Source: Iningainema tapete BLCC-T55 (GTDB lineage Bacteria > Cyanobacteriota > Cyanobacteriia > Cyanobacteriales > Nostocaceae). Taken from it: a stretch of 39,821 nt of DNA. Below the pieces are notes generated by a model. The model worked only from the letters and a program-made list of their open reading frames with translations. It had not been told where the DNA came from and did no database searches. The position numbers and the translations under genes were made by a program. Where the stretch lies: NCBI RefSeq assembly GCF_014698965.1, contig NZ_JACXAE010000011.1, positions 1 to 39,821 of the forward strand, in the 5' to 3' direction. Shown one piece after another: positions 23,705 through 30,500 of this stretch; the stretch's first letter is position 1; every line of letters begins with the position of its first letter.

Positions 23705-24257
23705 CCAATGCTCTCCTGTCTAAACATAATGGGCATTCTCCACAGGGGATATCTCCGCGACGTTCGCAGCTAAACGTAATTTCTATTGGCACTTTTGCGA
23801 TTTTACAATATTTGAAAATATCTTTTTTGGTGAATTCTACAAATGGAGCTTCTACTTGAACGGAACCTGCAAAATAACCATCAAAAATTCGTTGAATATC
23901 TTCTAAAAATGCTTTGGAGCAATCGTAATAAGGTGTTCCGGCATGAATTCCTATAGCAAATCTGCCCTGCTTAGTGGGAAGAATGCTGGCAGATGCGAGC
24001 AGTAGGGTTGCGTTGCGACAATGGTATTCTCCCTGAGTGCGGACAATTTTTAACCCCAAGTCAATTGTGGTGAGGGAGATGTTGTAATGTTGAGTTAGTG
24101 CTAGGACAGCACGGCGTTCTCCTTTAAAGCTGGGTTGGTTGTAGTTGAAGTGGATACCTCTTACAGTCAAACCGCGTGAAAGGTAGAAGGCGATTAAAGC
24201 TGCGGAATCAATCCCTCCCCCAAGTAGTAAATTTACGTCTGCGTCTGGTTGAAGCAT
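23691..24257 (-). CDS. QueC-like protein (7-cyano-7-deazaguanine synthase homologue) of type IV CBASS
   Basis: The 188-aa protein (ATG at 24257; TTG one codon earlier is alternative) has the PP-loop LLGGGIDSAALIAF (cf. SGGxDS of QueC; the first Ser is Gly here) and a C-terminal zinc site FSCERRGDIPCGECPLC, which is C-x7-C-x2-C-x2-C. QueC proper uses ATP and ammonia to make preQ0 and is about 220-230 aa, so this is shortened. No queD, queE or queF is in the window, so it is not a biosynthetic queuosine operon. It is the first gene of the CD-NTase operon. No clear Shine-Dalgarno precedes it, and sequence from another gene remnant starts right at its 5' end, so its native promoter may have been replaced. 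Confidence 0.8.
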   Translation of the reverse strand: MLQPDADVNLLLGGGIDSAALIAFYLSRGLTVRGIHFNYNQPSFKGERRAVLALTQHYNISLTTIDLGLKIVRTQGEYHCRNATLLLASASILPTKQGRFAIGIHAGTPYYDCSKAFLEDIQRIFDGYFAGSVQVEAPFVEFTKKDIFKYCKIAKVPIEITFSCERRGDIPCGECPLCLDRRALDESF

Positions 24258-24390
24258 CAATTGCTGAACTAGCTAAAAAGTTGGATGTCAATCCTAGCAC
24301 AATAAGCAAGTCCAAGTCCAAGTTTAATTTTGCCGAATGGAGCGCGGCTATCGCTACGACGAGGATGATTGGCTTTTTTATCCGGTGTAG
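24258..24390 (+). pseudogene. Remnant of a small HTH protein
   Basis: Reading rightward, SIAELAKKLDVNPSTISKSK followed by KFNFAEWS is the end of a helix-turn-helix protein of a type common in cyanobacteria. After the WS the original frame seems to shift by two bases and continue GYRYDEDDWLFYPV before TAG at 24388-24390, a plausible native C-terminus. The upstream part is missing and is replaced by the antisense of the QueC-like gene. This looks like a truncated, frameshifted remnant at a rearrangement junction. Confidence 0.5.
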
Positions 24391-24548
24391 CGAAAGCATC
24401 AGTGTGCAAATAACGTTAAACTGACAGTAGCCCGACCGCAGAGCTAGACTAAATCATAAATTAGATAGTGTTCGTTGTTTGACTATTTGTTCTACACTAT
24501 CCTGTGTTACAAAAATCAAAAGACAAGTTTAGCCCGTGTTCACAGACA

Positions 24549-24674
24549 ACAAAGCTCTTTACCGACAGCGCCTGTAAAGAGCGATTCTATCGTTCCAGAT
24601 TTTTGTATAAAGTTCTTTACTAAAAGGTGAGTTACATACTAGTTGCTCTAAACTGAGGGAATAAAGTTCTTAAC
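24549..24674 (+). repeat. AAAGTTCTTTAC repeats upstream of parA
   Basis: AAAGCTCTTTAC (24549-24560), AAAGTTCTTTAC (24609-24620) and AAAGTTCTTAAC (24663-24674) are direct repeats at 54-60 bp spacing. The first also pairs with GTAAAGAGC (24572-24580) in a perfect 9-bp hairpin with an 11-nt loop. They lie in the 460-bp gene-free region before parA and are candidates for ParB-binding or incompatibility sites. Confidence 0.5.
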
Positions 24675-24785
24675 TAGCACAGAGTCATTTTGTACTACAA
24701 AGACGCTATTAATGTAGGAAAACAGTACTATCTGCATTTCTCAGAATACAAAACTTGCAACCGAGGGGTGGGACAGTCGCGAAAA

Positions 24786-24851
24786 GGACTCTATTGTTCA
24801 CTTGAGGACTTTATTGTTCACTTAAAAACTTTATTGTTTTTGTACAATAAA
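24786..24851 (+). promoter_or_regulatory. Three tandem 20-bp repeats abutting the parA start codon
   Basis: Copies start at 24786 (GGACTCTATTGTTCACTTGA), 24806 (GGACTTTATTGTTCACTTAA) and 24826 (AAACTTTATTGTTTTTGTAC). The last copy also forms an inverted repeat, TTTATTGT (24830-24837) with ACAATAAA (24844-24851), reaching into the ATG. The exact 20-bp period suggests side-by-side binding on one DNA face, probably parAB autoregulation and perhaps a parS centromere. Confidence 0.7.
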
Positions 24852-25606
24852 TGAGCCACCAGGTCATTTCAATCTTCAATCAAGCAGGAGGGGTGGGCAA
24901 GTCTACCCTGACCATGAACCTGGGCTATCAACTGCATACGAGAGGTCACAAAGTTCTGCTCGTTGACCTCGACCCCCAGAGTTCCTTAACCTCCTTCATG
25001 GGCATTGACCCAGAAAGTTTAGAAAAAACTCCCTTTGACGCCATTATAAATGAGGAGCCACTGTTCATTTTAAACAACCAACACGGCATGGATATAGCTC
25101 CCACTAACATTAACCTCAGTGTTGCTGAAATCCAACTGGTCAACATGGACTTTCGTGAAGTGCGTTTGAAAGAATCCATTGAACCCGTTCGCAATAACTA
25201 CGATTTTATTCTCATCGACTGCCCACCCAGTCTAGGCTTATTAAGTTATAGCAGCCTCGTTGCTGCTAGTCACTTGCTCATCCCCATCGAAACTCACTAT
25301 AAAGCCTTCCAAGGAACAAATCTCCTGCTGCAAACGATCGCCAAAGTGAGAAAACGAGGAAACCGCAACTTAAAAATAGCTGGATTTGTTCCCTCTCGCT
25401 ACGCCGCTGCTAACTCACAAGACCAACGCACGCTCAAAGCCATTCAAGAACAATTCTCCCCCATTGCCCCCGTCTTTGACCCAATACCTAGAGCTACAGC
25501 TATAGTGGATGCATCAGAGCAACAAATCCCTCTAGCTTTATATGACCCCAAACATCCAATCCTCAAAATTTTAGATAAACTCGCTAAGCAAATGGAGCTA
25601 CTATAA
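24851..25606 (+). CDS. parA: ParA-family plasmid partition ATPase
   Basis: The 251-aa protein has the ParA/MinD fold: AGGVGKST (12-19), a Walker A' VLLVDLDPQSSL and a Walker B FILIDCPPSLG. Usually the P-loop begins with a signature Lys (KGGVGKT); here that position is Ala, although the catalytic Lys17 is present. ParA proteins form ATP-dependent gradients on the nucleoid that carry ParB-bound plasmids. The ATG at 24851 is preceded directly by an AT-rich repeat and has no Shine-Dalgarno, so translation may be leaderless or repressed by bound protein. No later start keeps the P-loop. The stop overlaps the parB start (TAATG). It has the length and domain order of small type Ib-like ParA, without an N-terminal HTH. 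Confidence 0.88.
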   Translation: MSHQVISIFNQAGGVGKSTLTMNLGYQLHTRGHKVLLVDLDPQSSLTSFMGIDPESLEKTPFDAIINEEPLFILNNQHGMDIAPTNINLSVAEIQLVNMDFREVRLKESIEPVRNNYDFILIDCPPSLGLLSYSSLVAASHLLIPIETHYKAFQGTNLLLQTIAKVRKRGNRNLKIAGFVPSRYAAANSQDQRTLKAIQEQFSPIAPVFDPIPRATAIVDASEQQIPLALYDPKHPILKILDKLAKQMELL

Positions 25607-26640
25607 TGACTCGAACTCGCAAAACAGAACTTCCTTACAAAGCCAAAGCCGATCTCAGCGTGTTGATGGGGGAAGAGTCACCCGACACTGCGACCTTGTT
25701 GCTGCCCATCGACTCTATTTCTCTTCCTGACACTCAGCCCCGGCGATACTTTGATCCAGTTAAGATGGAGCAATTGGTTCAGTCTGTTAAAACTCATGGG
25801 ATTTTGGAGAACCTGCTAGTCCGCCCCATTCCAGATAAAGACAACCAGTACGAGTTGGTAGCAGGAGAGCGGCGATATCGTGCTGCAACAGTAGCAGGAC
25901 TCAAAGAAGTTCCTGTTACCATTCGTGAGCTTACAGACGTTCAAGCCCTGCAAGTCAGTTTAGTTGAAAACCTGCTGCGAGAAGACCTCAACCCAGTAGA
26001 GGAGACAGAAGGTATACTGCAATTGTTATCAATTCGGCTCTCAATGCCTGTGACAGACATTCCCAGTTTGCTCTACAAGATGCAGCATGAAGCCAAAGGA
26101 AATACTGCCCAAAACGTTTTGGGCAACGAACAAGGACAAGGCATAATAGCGGTTTTTGAGGAATTGGGTAAGCTTAGTTGGGAATCGTTTGCTTCCAGTC
26201 GCCTGCCACTACTGAAGTTACCGCCAGATATTCTAGAAGCACTCAGAGCCGGAAAAATTGAATACACCAAAGCTCAATCGATTGCCAGAGTCAAAGACAC
26301 TAAGCTGAGACAACCGTTGTTAGAAGAAGCCATTGCATCTAATTTATCCCTCAGCGCTCTGCGAGAGCGAGTCAAAGCTTTGCAACCTCAAGCTCCTCAA
26401 GAGTCTCCCAAAGCAACAATTCAATCCATTACCCGTCGCCTCAGTCAATCCAAAATTTGGTCGGACCCTAAAAAGTGGAAACAAGTGCAGGCACTCTTAA
26501 AAAAACTAGAAGCCCTCATCCCAGTTGAACAAGCAGAAGAACCAGTAGAACCAGTAGCAGAACAACTAACCGAGCAAGTAAATTCTAAAGAAGAACCAGT
26601 AGAAGAAAAAGCACCTGACAAGATAGATTCTGAGGAGTAA
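25606..26640 (+). CDS. parB: ParB-family partition protein
   Basis: The 344-aa protein has the ParB/Spo0J CTPase-type N-terminal domain: LPDTQPRRYFDPVKMEQLVQ, then ELVAGERRYRAATVAGLKEV and SLVENLLREDLNPVEETEGI. A helix-turn-helix region with a cyanobacterial insertion follows (about 130-240, including GKIEYTKAQSIARV), then a basic segment and a Glu/Pro-rich tail (AEEPVEPVAEQLTEQ) that is probably disordered or a dimerisation end. It binds parS and loads onto neighbouring DNA while ParA moves the complex. It overlaps parA by 1 bp. Candidate parS-type repeats lie upstream of parA. Confidence 0.88.
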   Translation: MTRTRKTELPYKAKADLSVLMGEESPDTATLLLPIDSISLPDTQPRRYFDPVKMEQLVQSVKTHGILENLLVRPIPDKDNQYELVAGERRYRAATVAGLKEVPVTIRELTDVQALQVSLVENLLREDLNPVEETEGILQLLSIRLSMPVTDIPSLLYKMQHEAKGNTAQNVLGNEQGQGIIAVFEELGKLSWESFASSRLPLLKLPPDILEALRAGKIEYTKAQSIARVKDTKLRQPLLEEAIASNLSLSALRERVKALQPQAPQESPKATIQSITRRLSQSKIWSDPKKWKQVQALLKKLEALIPVEQAEEPVEPVAEQLTEQVNSKEEPVEEKAPDKIDSEE

Positions 26641-26783
26641 AATGAGTAGCTAAAACTTCATTGAGCAGGTATTTGTATTCCACCGCCCTGACTCAAATGA
26701 GGGATATACTTTAATTTGGAACTGATGCAGTTGAGTGCTGTTATATATTGTCTTACTATCTTACCCGCCTACGCTAACTCTTG

Positions 26784-28316
26784 ATGAAGGAAATTATTGT
26801 CTCTAGTACATTACCTCTTACTTATATCGGCAAAATTACCCTTAGGCAGTTAGAAAGCAACCTGTGGGGTGCTGCTGACATACTGCGCGGCAAGGTTGAT
26901 GCTGCTGACTTTAAGCACTACATATTTGGACTACTCTTCTTTAAGCGATTGTGCGACGTGTGGTCGGAAGAATACGAGGAGCGGCTAGCCCAATACGGCG
27001 ATGCAGAAGTAGCAGCCGATCCTGACGAACACCGCTTCCATATTCCAAAGGGTTGCTTTTGGGATGATGTACGCAAGCACTCTACAAATATTGGCGAACA
27101 CCTGAATGCCGCCTTCCGAGCGATTGAAGATGCTAACGTGCGCTTGCGTGGTGTCTTTCAAGATGTAGACTTCAATAACAAGGAGCGTTTTCCCGACGCC
27201 ACTCTGGAACTGCTGCTACAACATTTCAGCAGGCACCGCTTGCGTAATAGCGATGTAGAGGCGGATGTTCTCGGTAACGCCTACGAGTACCTGATTGCTA
27301 AATTTGCCGATGATGCAGGGAAGAAAGGTGGCGAGTTCTATACCCCCAAAATGGTTGTGCGCCTGATTGTAGAGTGCTTGCAACCTGAAGAAGGTATGAG
27401 CATTTATGACCCTACGTGCGGATCTGGTGGCATGTTGCTAGAGACGGTACACTATCTCGAACGCCAAGGGAAGAATGCCAAGTCGCTACATCTTTACGGG
27501 CAGGAGATGAACCTCAACACTTGGGCGATTTGCCAGATGAACTTGTTTCTGCACGACATCGATGATGCTTTGATCTTACGGGGTGATACCCTAAGTGACC
27601 CAAAGCATCTCGAATCGGAAGGCAGCAAAACGCTCATGAAGTTTGACCGGGTGCTGGCGAATCCGCCATTCTCATTGAAGAACTGGGGATATGAAACTTG
27701 GAAAGACGGAGACAAGTTTAGTCGCAATACCTACGGCTGTCCGCCAAGGTATTATGGAGATTTGGCATTTGTTCAGCACATGATTGTCAGTTTGAACTCA
27801 ACAGGAAAGTTGGGGGTGGTGTTACCGCACGGCATTCTGTTCCGAGGTGATGCCGAAGCCAAAATTCGTCAGGGAATGCTGCAAGACGATTTGATTGAGG
27901 CAGTGATTGGGTTAGCACCCAAATTATTTTATGGCACGGGGATTCCAGCTTGCGTGTTGATTCTTAATAAGAAGAAAGATTCAGCGCGACGGGGGAAAGT
28001 GCTGTTTGTTAATGGCGCTGAGGAGATGGTGGAGGGGAAAAACCAAAATACTCTCTCTGATGCGAATGTTGAGCGATTGGCGAAGGCGTTTGTGGCGTTT
28101 CAGGATGAGCAACGATTTGCACGGGTGGTGGAGTTAGAGGAGATTGAGAAGAATGATTTTAATCTCAATATCGCCCGATACGTGCAGACAGCCGAAGAAG
28201 AAGAACAGATTGATGTGGCGGCGGAGGTGGAGATATTAAAAGAATTACTGGTGCAACGGGATAAAGCTGAAGCGAAGATGTTGGGATTTTTGGAGGAACT
28301 GGGTTATGGTTCCTGA
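26784..28316 (+). CDS. hsdM: Type I restriction-modification methyltransferase subunit HsdM
   Basis: The 510-aa product (ATG at 26784) shows the N-terminal HsdM helical domain (LESNLWGAADILRGKVDAAD), EFYTPKMVVRLIVECLQP, the AdoMet motif DPTCGSGG (209-216) and the N6-adenine catalytic motif NPPF (293-296). It methylates adenine in the site defined by HsdS, and also forms part of the restriction complex. A Shine-Dalgarno is not obvious; a TTG immediately before the ATG is an alternative start. The gene overlaps hsdS by 11 bp. It stands 143 bp after parB and is likely to start a separate transcript. Confidence 0.93.
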   Translation: MKEIIVSSTLPLTYIGKITLRQLESNLWGAADILRGKVDAADFKHYIFGLLFFKRLCDVWSEEYEERLAQYGDAEVAADPDEHRFHIPKGCFWDDVRKHSTNIGEHLNAAFRAIEDANVRLRGVFQDVDFNNKERFPDATLELLLQHFSRHRLRNSDVEADVLGNAYEYLIAKFADDAGKKGGEFYTPKMVVRLIVECLQPEEGMSIYDPTCGSGGMLLETVHYLERQGKNAKSLHLYGQEMNLNTWAICQMNLFLHDIDDALILRGDTLSDPKHLESEGSKTLMKFDRVLANPPFSLKNWGYETWKDGDKFSRNTYGCPPRYYGDLAFVQHMIVSLNSTGKLGVVLPHGILFRGDAEAKIRQGMLQDDLIEAVIGLAPKLFYGTGIPACVLILNKKKDSARRGKVLFVNGAEEMVEGKNQNTLSDANVERLAKAFVAFQDEQRFARVVELEEIEKNDFNLNIARYVQTAEEEEQIDVAAEVEILKELLVQRDKAEAKMLGFLEELGYGS

Positions 28317-29631
28317 GAAGCTTTCTAAAGCAGTTATTGACAGCACAGAACAAGAATATAAGACTAGCTTTAAGCAAACTGAAATTGGAAACATTCCAAA
28401 GGACTGGGATGTTGTTCCGCTAAATCAAGTTTCAAAAGTGATTGATTCCTTACATCAAACTCCAGAATTCTCAAACACTGGGTTGCCGATGGTGAGGGTA
28501 ACAGATATTAAAGGAGGTTATTTAGATTTAAAGAATGCCTGTCGAGTTTCAGAAGAAGTTTACCAAAAATTCACTAAAAGCTACTCCCCACAGAAAGGAG
28601 ATATTATTGTAAGCCGAGTAGGTAGCTACGGAATGCTTGCTTATGTTGATACAGATGAAAAATTTTGCTTGGGTCAAAACACTGCTATCATTAACCCAAT
28701 GATTAATGAAAAATATTTATTTTATATTCTTCAGTCAAGCCTTATAAAAAAACAAATAGACAACCAAGTTGATGGATCAAGTCAAAAAACGCTGTCTTTA
28801 AAGAACATTAGAGATTTGAAAATTGCTGTTACCCGCATTATTTGCGAACAAAAGAAAATCGCCGATATTCTCAGCAGTGTGGATGAAGCGATCGCATCCA
28901 CCCAGGCAGTCATCGACCAAACCCGCAAAGTCAAGCAGGGACTCCTCCAGCAACTCCTCACCAAGGGCATCGGTCATACTCGGTTTAAAGAGAGTGCGAT
29001 TGGGAAGATTCCAGAAGAGTGGGAAGTGAAGCCTTTACAAGAGATTGCTACTATCCAAACCGGATTAGCTAAAGGAAAAAAAGTACAAGGGAATTCAGTT
29101 GAACTTCCATATTTGCGTGTGGCTAATGTTCAAGATGGTTATCTTGATTTGTCTGAAATCAAAATGATTCGAGTAGCACCGAAAGAGATAGATAGATATC
29201 GTCTAAAACCTGGAGATGTTCTTTTAACTGAAGGTGGAGATTTAGATAAACTGGGTCGCGGTGATATATGGCGAGGTCAAATAGAGATGTGCCTTCATCA
29301 AAATCATATTTTTGCTGTGCGTCCTAATCTCAATATTTTACTTCCAGAATTTTTAGCAGCCCAAACTGGAAGTAATTATGGAAAACAGTATTTTCTGAAC
29401 TGTGGAAAGCAAACTACTAATCTTGCCAGTATTAACTCAACGCAGTTAAAAAATTTTCCGGCTATTGTTCCACCCATGAATGAGCAAAAAGCAATTATTG
29501 AAGTTTTAGATTCTGTTCGTTCTAATGAGTTAGCTGCTGTGCTGGAACTCGAATCACTTGAAAGGCTAAAACGCGGTCTAATGCAAGACCTCCTAACTGG
29601 TCGCGTTCGTATCAATAACAATAAGTTATAA
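28306..29631 (+). CDS. hsdS: Type I restriction-modification specificity subunit HsdS
   Basis: The 441-aa protein has two target-recognition domains, each opened by a repeated motif (IGNIPKDWDVVPLNQV at about 26 and IGKIPEEWEVKPLQEI at about 233) and followed by a conserved helical spacer (EQKKIADILSSVDEAIASTQ and its second-copy counterpart near 395-420). The two domains read the two halves of a bipartite DNA site. The ATG at 28306 has GGAGG at 28292-28296 and lies inside the end of hsdM. The target site cannot be read from the sequence. Confidence 0.92.
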   Translation: MVPEKLSKAVIDSTEQEYKTSFKQTEIGNIPKDWDVVPLNQVSKVIDSLHQTPEFSNTGLPMVRVTDIKGGYLDLKNACRVSEEVYQKFTKSYSPQKGDIIVSRVGSYGMLAYVDTDEKFCLGQNTAIINPMINEKYLFYILQSSLIKKQIDNQVDGSSQKTLSLKNIRDLKIAVTRIICEQKKIADILSSVDEAIASTQAVIDQTRKVKQGLLQQLLTKGIGHTRFKESAIGKIPEEWEVKPLQEIATIQTGLAKGKKVQGNSVELPYLRVANVQDGYLDLSEIKMIRVAPKEIDRYRLKPGDVLLTEGGDLDKLGRGDIWRGQIEMCLHQNHIFAVRPNLNILLPEFLAAQTGSNYGKQYFLNCGKQTTNLASINSTQLKNFPAIVPPMNEQKAIIEVLDSVRSNELAAVLELESLERLKRGLMQDLLTGRVRINNNKL

Positions 29632-29653
29632 AAAATGAAATTTGAGAATTGTT

Positions 29654-30487
29654 ATGTCTCAAGGCTCTATATATATTATGGAAAATCCAGCTTTTCGGGA
29701 AAATCTACTAAAAATCGGTAAAACAGAAGGCAGTCCCCAGAAAAGAGCCAAGCAACTGTTTACAACTGGTGTACCTGATGAGTTTACTGTTTCTTACGAA
29801 GAGGATGTCCCTGATTGTACATTAGTTGAAAAACTAATTCATCAAAAACTTTCCAATTATCGTTATAAAAAAAATCGCGAGTTTTTTGTATTGCCTTTAC
29901 AAGAAGCTATATCAAAAATTCAAAAAGTAACTCAAAGAGAGTTTTATCACTACAAAGAAAGTTATCCTTGGCATTTCTTCACAGAACAGATGACTATGCG
30001 GTGGTTTTGTCATGAACAAGACTTTATTTTTATTGCAAGATATGAAAATCCTTTACTCTCTAATAAATTGCAAATTATCGATTTATTTAATTGTGGATAC
30101 GGCGACCAGTTTATGATAACTAATCGCTCATGCGATGACCCCGCAGAACTGGCATCTGATGCAGCGATTAAAGGTTTTTTAATTGATGTTATTGATATAT
30201 ATCCGGGGGACAGAATAGCATGGATTGGAAGAATTAGGGACGAGTTTGCTGAAACTTCACAATTTTCTATACTAAGCATCTTAGATTGTGAGAGTTATGC
30301 CAAGATGGCAAGGTGTCCTCAACAGTTTATTCAATCTCCAGAAGGGCTTCCAATACCCATGAGTGATTTATTCTGGTGTTATCAAAAAGAAACGCCAGCA
30401 CTTTCTACTTTGCGGGAAGCTGTTTCAAAAATCAAAGAAATGGGAATTCCTAATATATGGGGAAGACCAGACATAAGTTTGTTTTAG
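29654..30487 (+). CDS. T5orf172/GIY-YIG-like domain protein within the type I locus
   Basis: The 277-aa product (ATG at 29654; a TTG 4 codons earlier is alternative) carries an N-terminal T5orf172/MUG113 domain of the GIY-YIG-like superfamily: GSIYIMENPAFRENLLKIGK, RAKQLFTTGVPDEF and LVEKLIHQKL with REFF. The C-terminal 170 residues are not recognised. It sits between hsdS and hsdR with tight spacing (14 bp to hsdR), so it is cotranscribed with the restriction genes. GIY-YIG-like proteins cut DNA or RNA. Here it could be an accessory nuclease or an unrelated passenger. It is one of two such domain proteins in the window. Confidence 0.75.
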   Translation: MSQGSIYIMENPAFRENLLKIGKTEGSPQKRAKQLFTTGVPDEFTVSYEEDVPDCTLVEKLIHQKLSNYRYKKNREFFVLPLQEAISKIQKVTQREFYHYKESYPWHFFTEQMTMRWFCHEQDFIFIARYENPLLSNKLQIIDLFNCGYGDQFMITNRSCDDPAELASDAAIKGFLIDVIDIYPGDRIAWIGRIRDEFAETSQFSILSILDCESYAKMARCPQQFIQSPEGLPIPMSDLFWCYQKETPALSTLREAVSKIKEMGIPNIWGRPDISLF

Positions 30488-30500
30488 GCTCGACTGTACC

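Noticed and set aside
23691-23760. QueC-like and TGT-like genes as an ordinary queuosine pathway
   Set aside because: Both are shorter and diverged, the TGT-like one lacks its zinc site, no queD, queE or queF is present, and they are embedded in a CD-NTase operon.
24208-24399. 63-aa minus-strand frame as an N-terminal extension of, or a gene before, the QueC-like protein
   Set aside because: It is in another frame than the QueC-like gene and antisense to the HTH remnant.
24786-24851. Tandem 20-bp repeats as a CRISPR array
   Set aside because: Repeats are directly adjacent with no spacers, and no cas gene is present.
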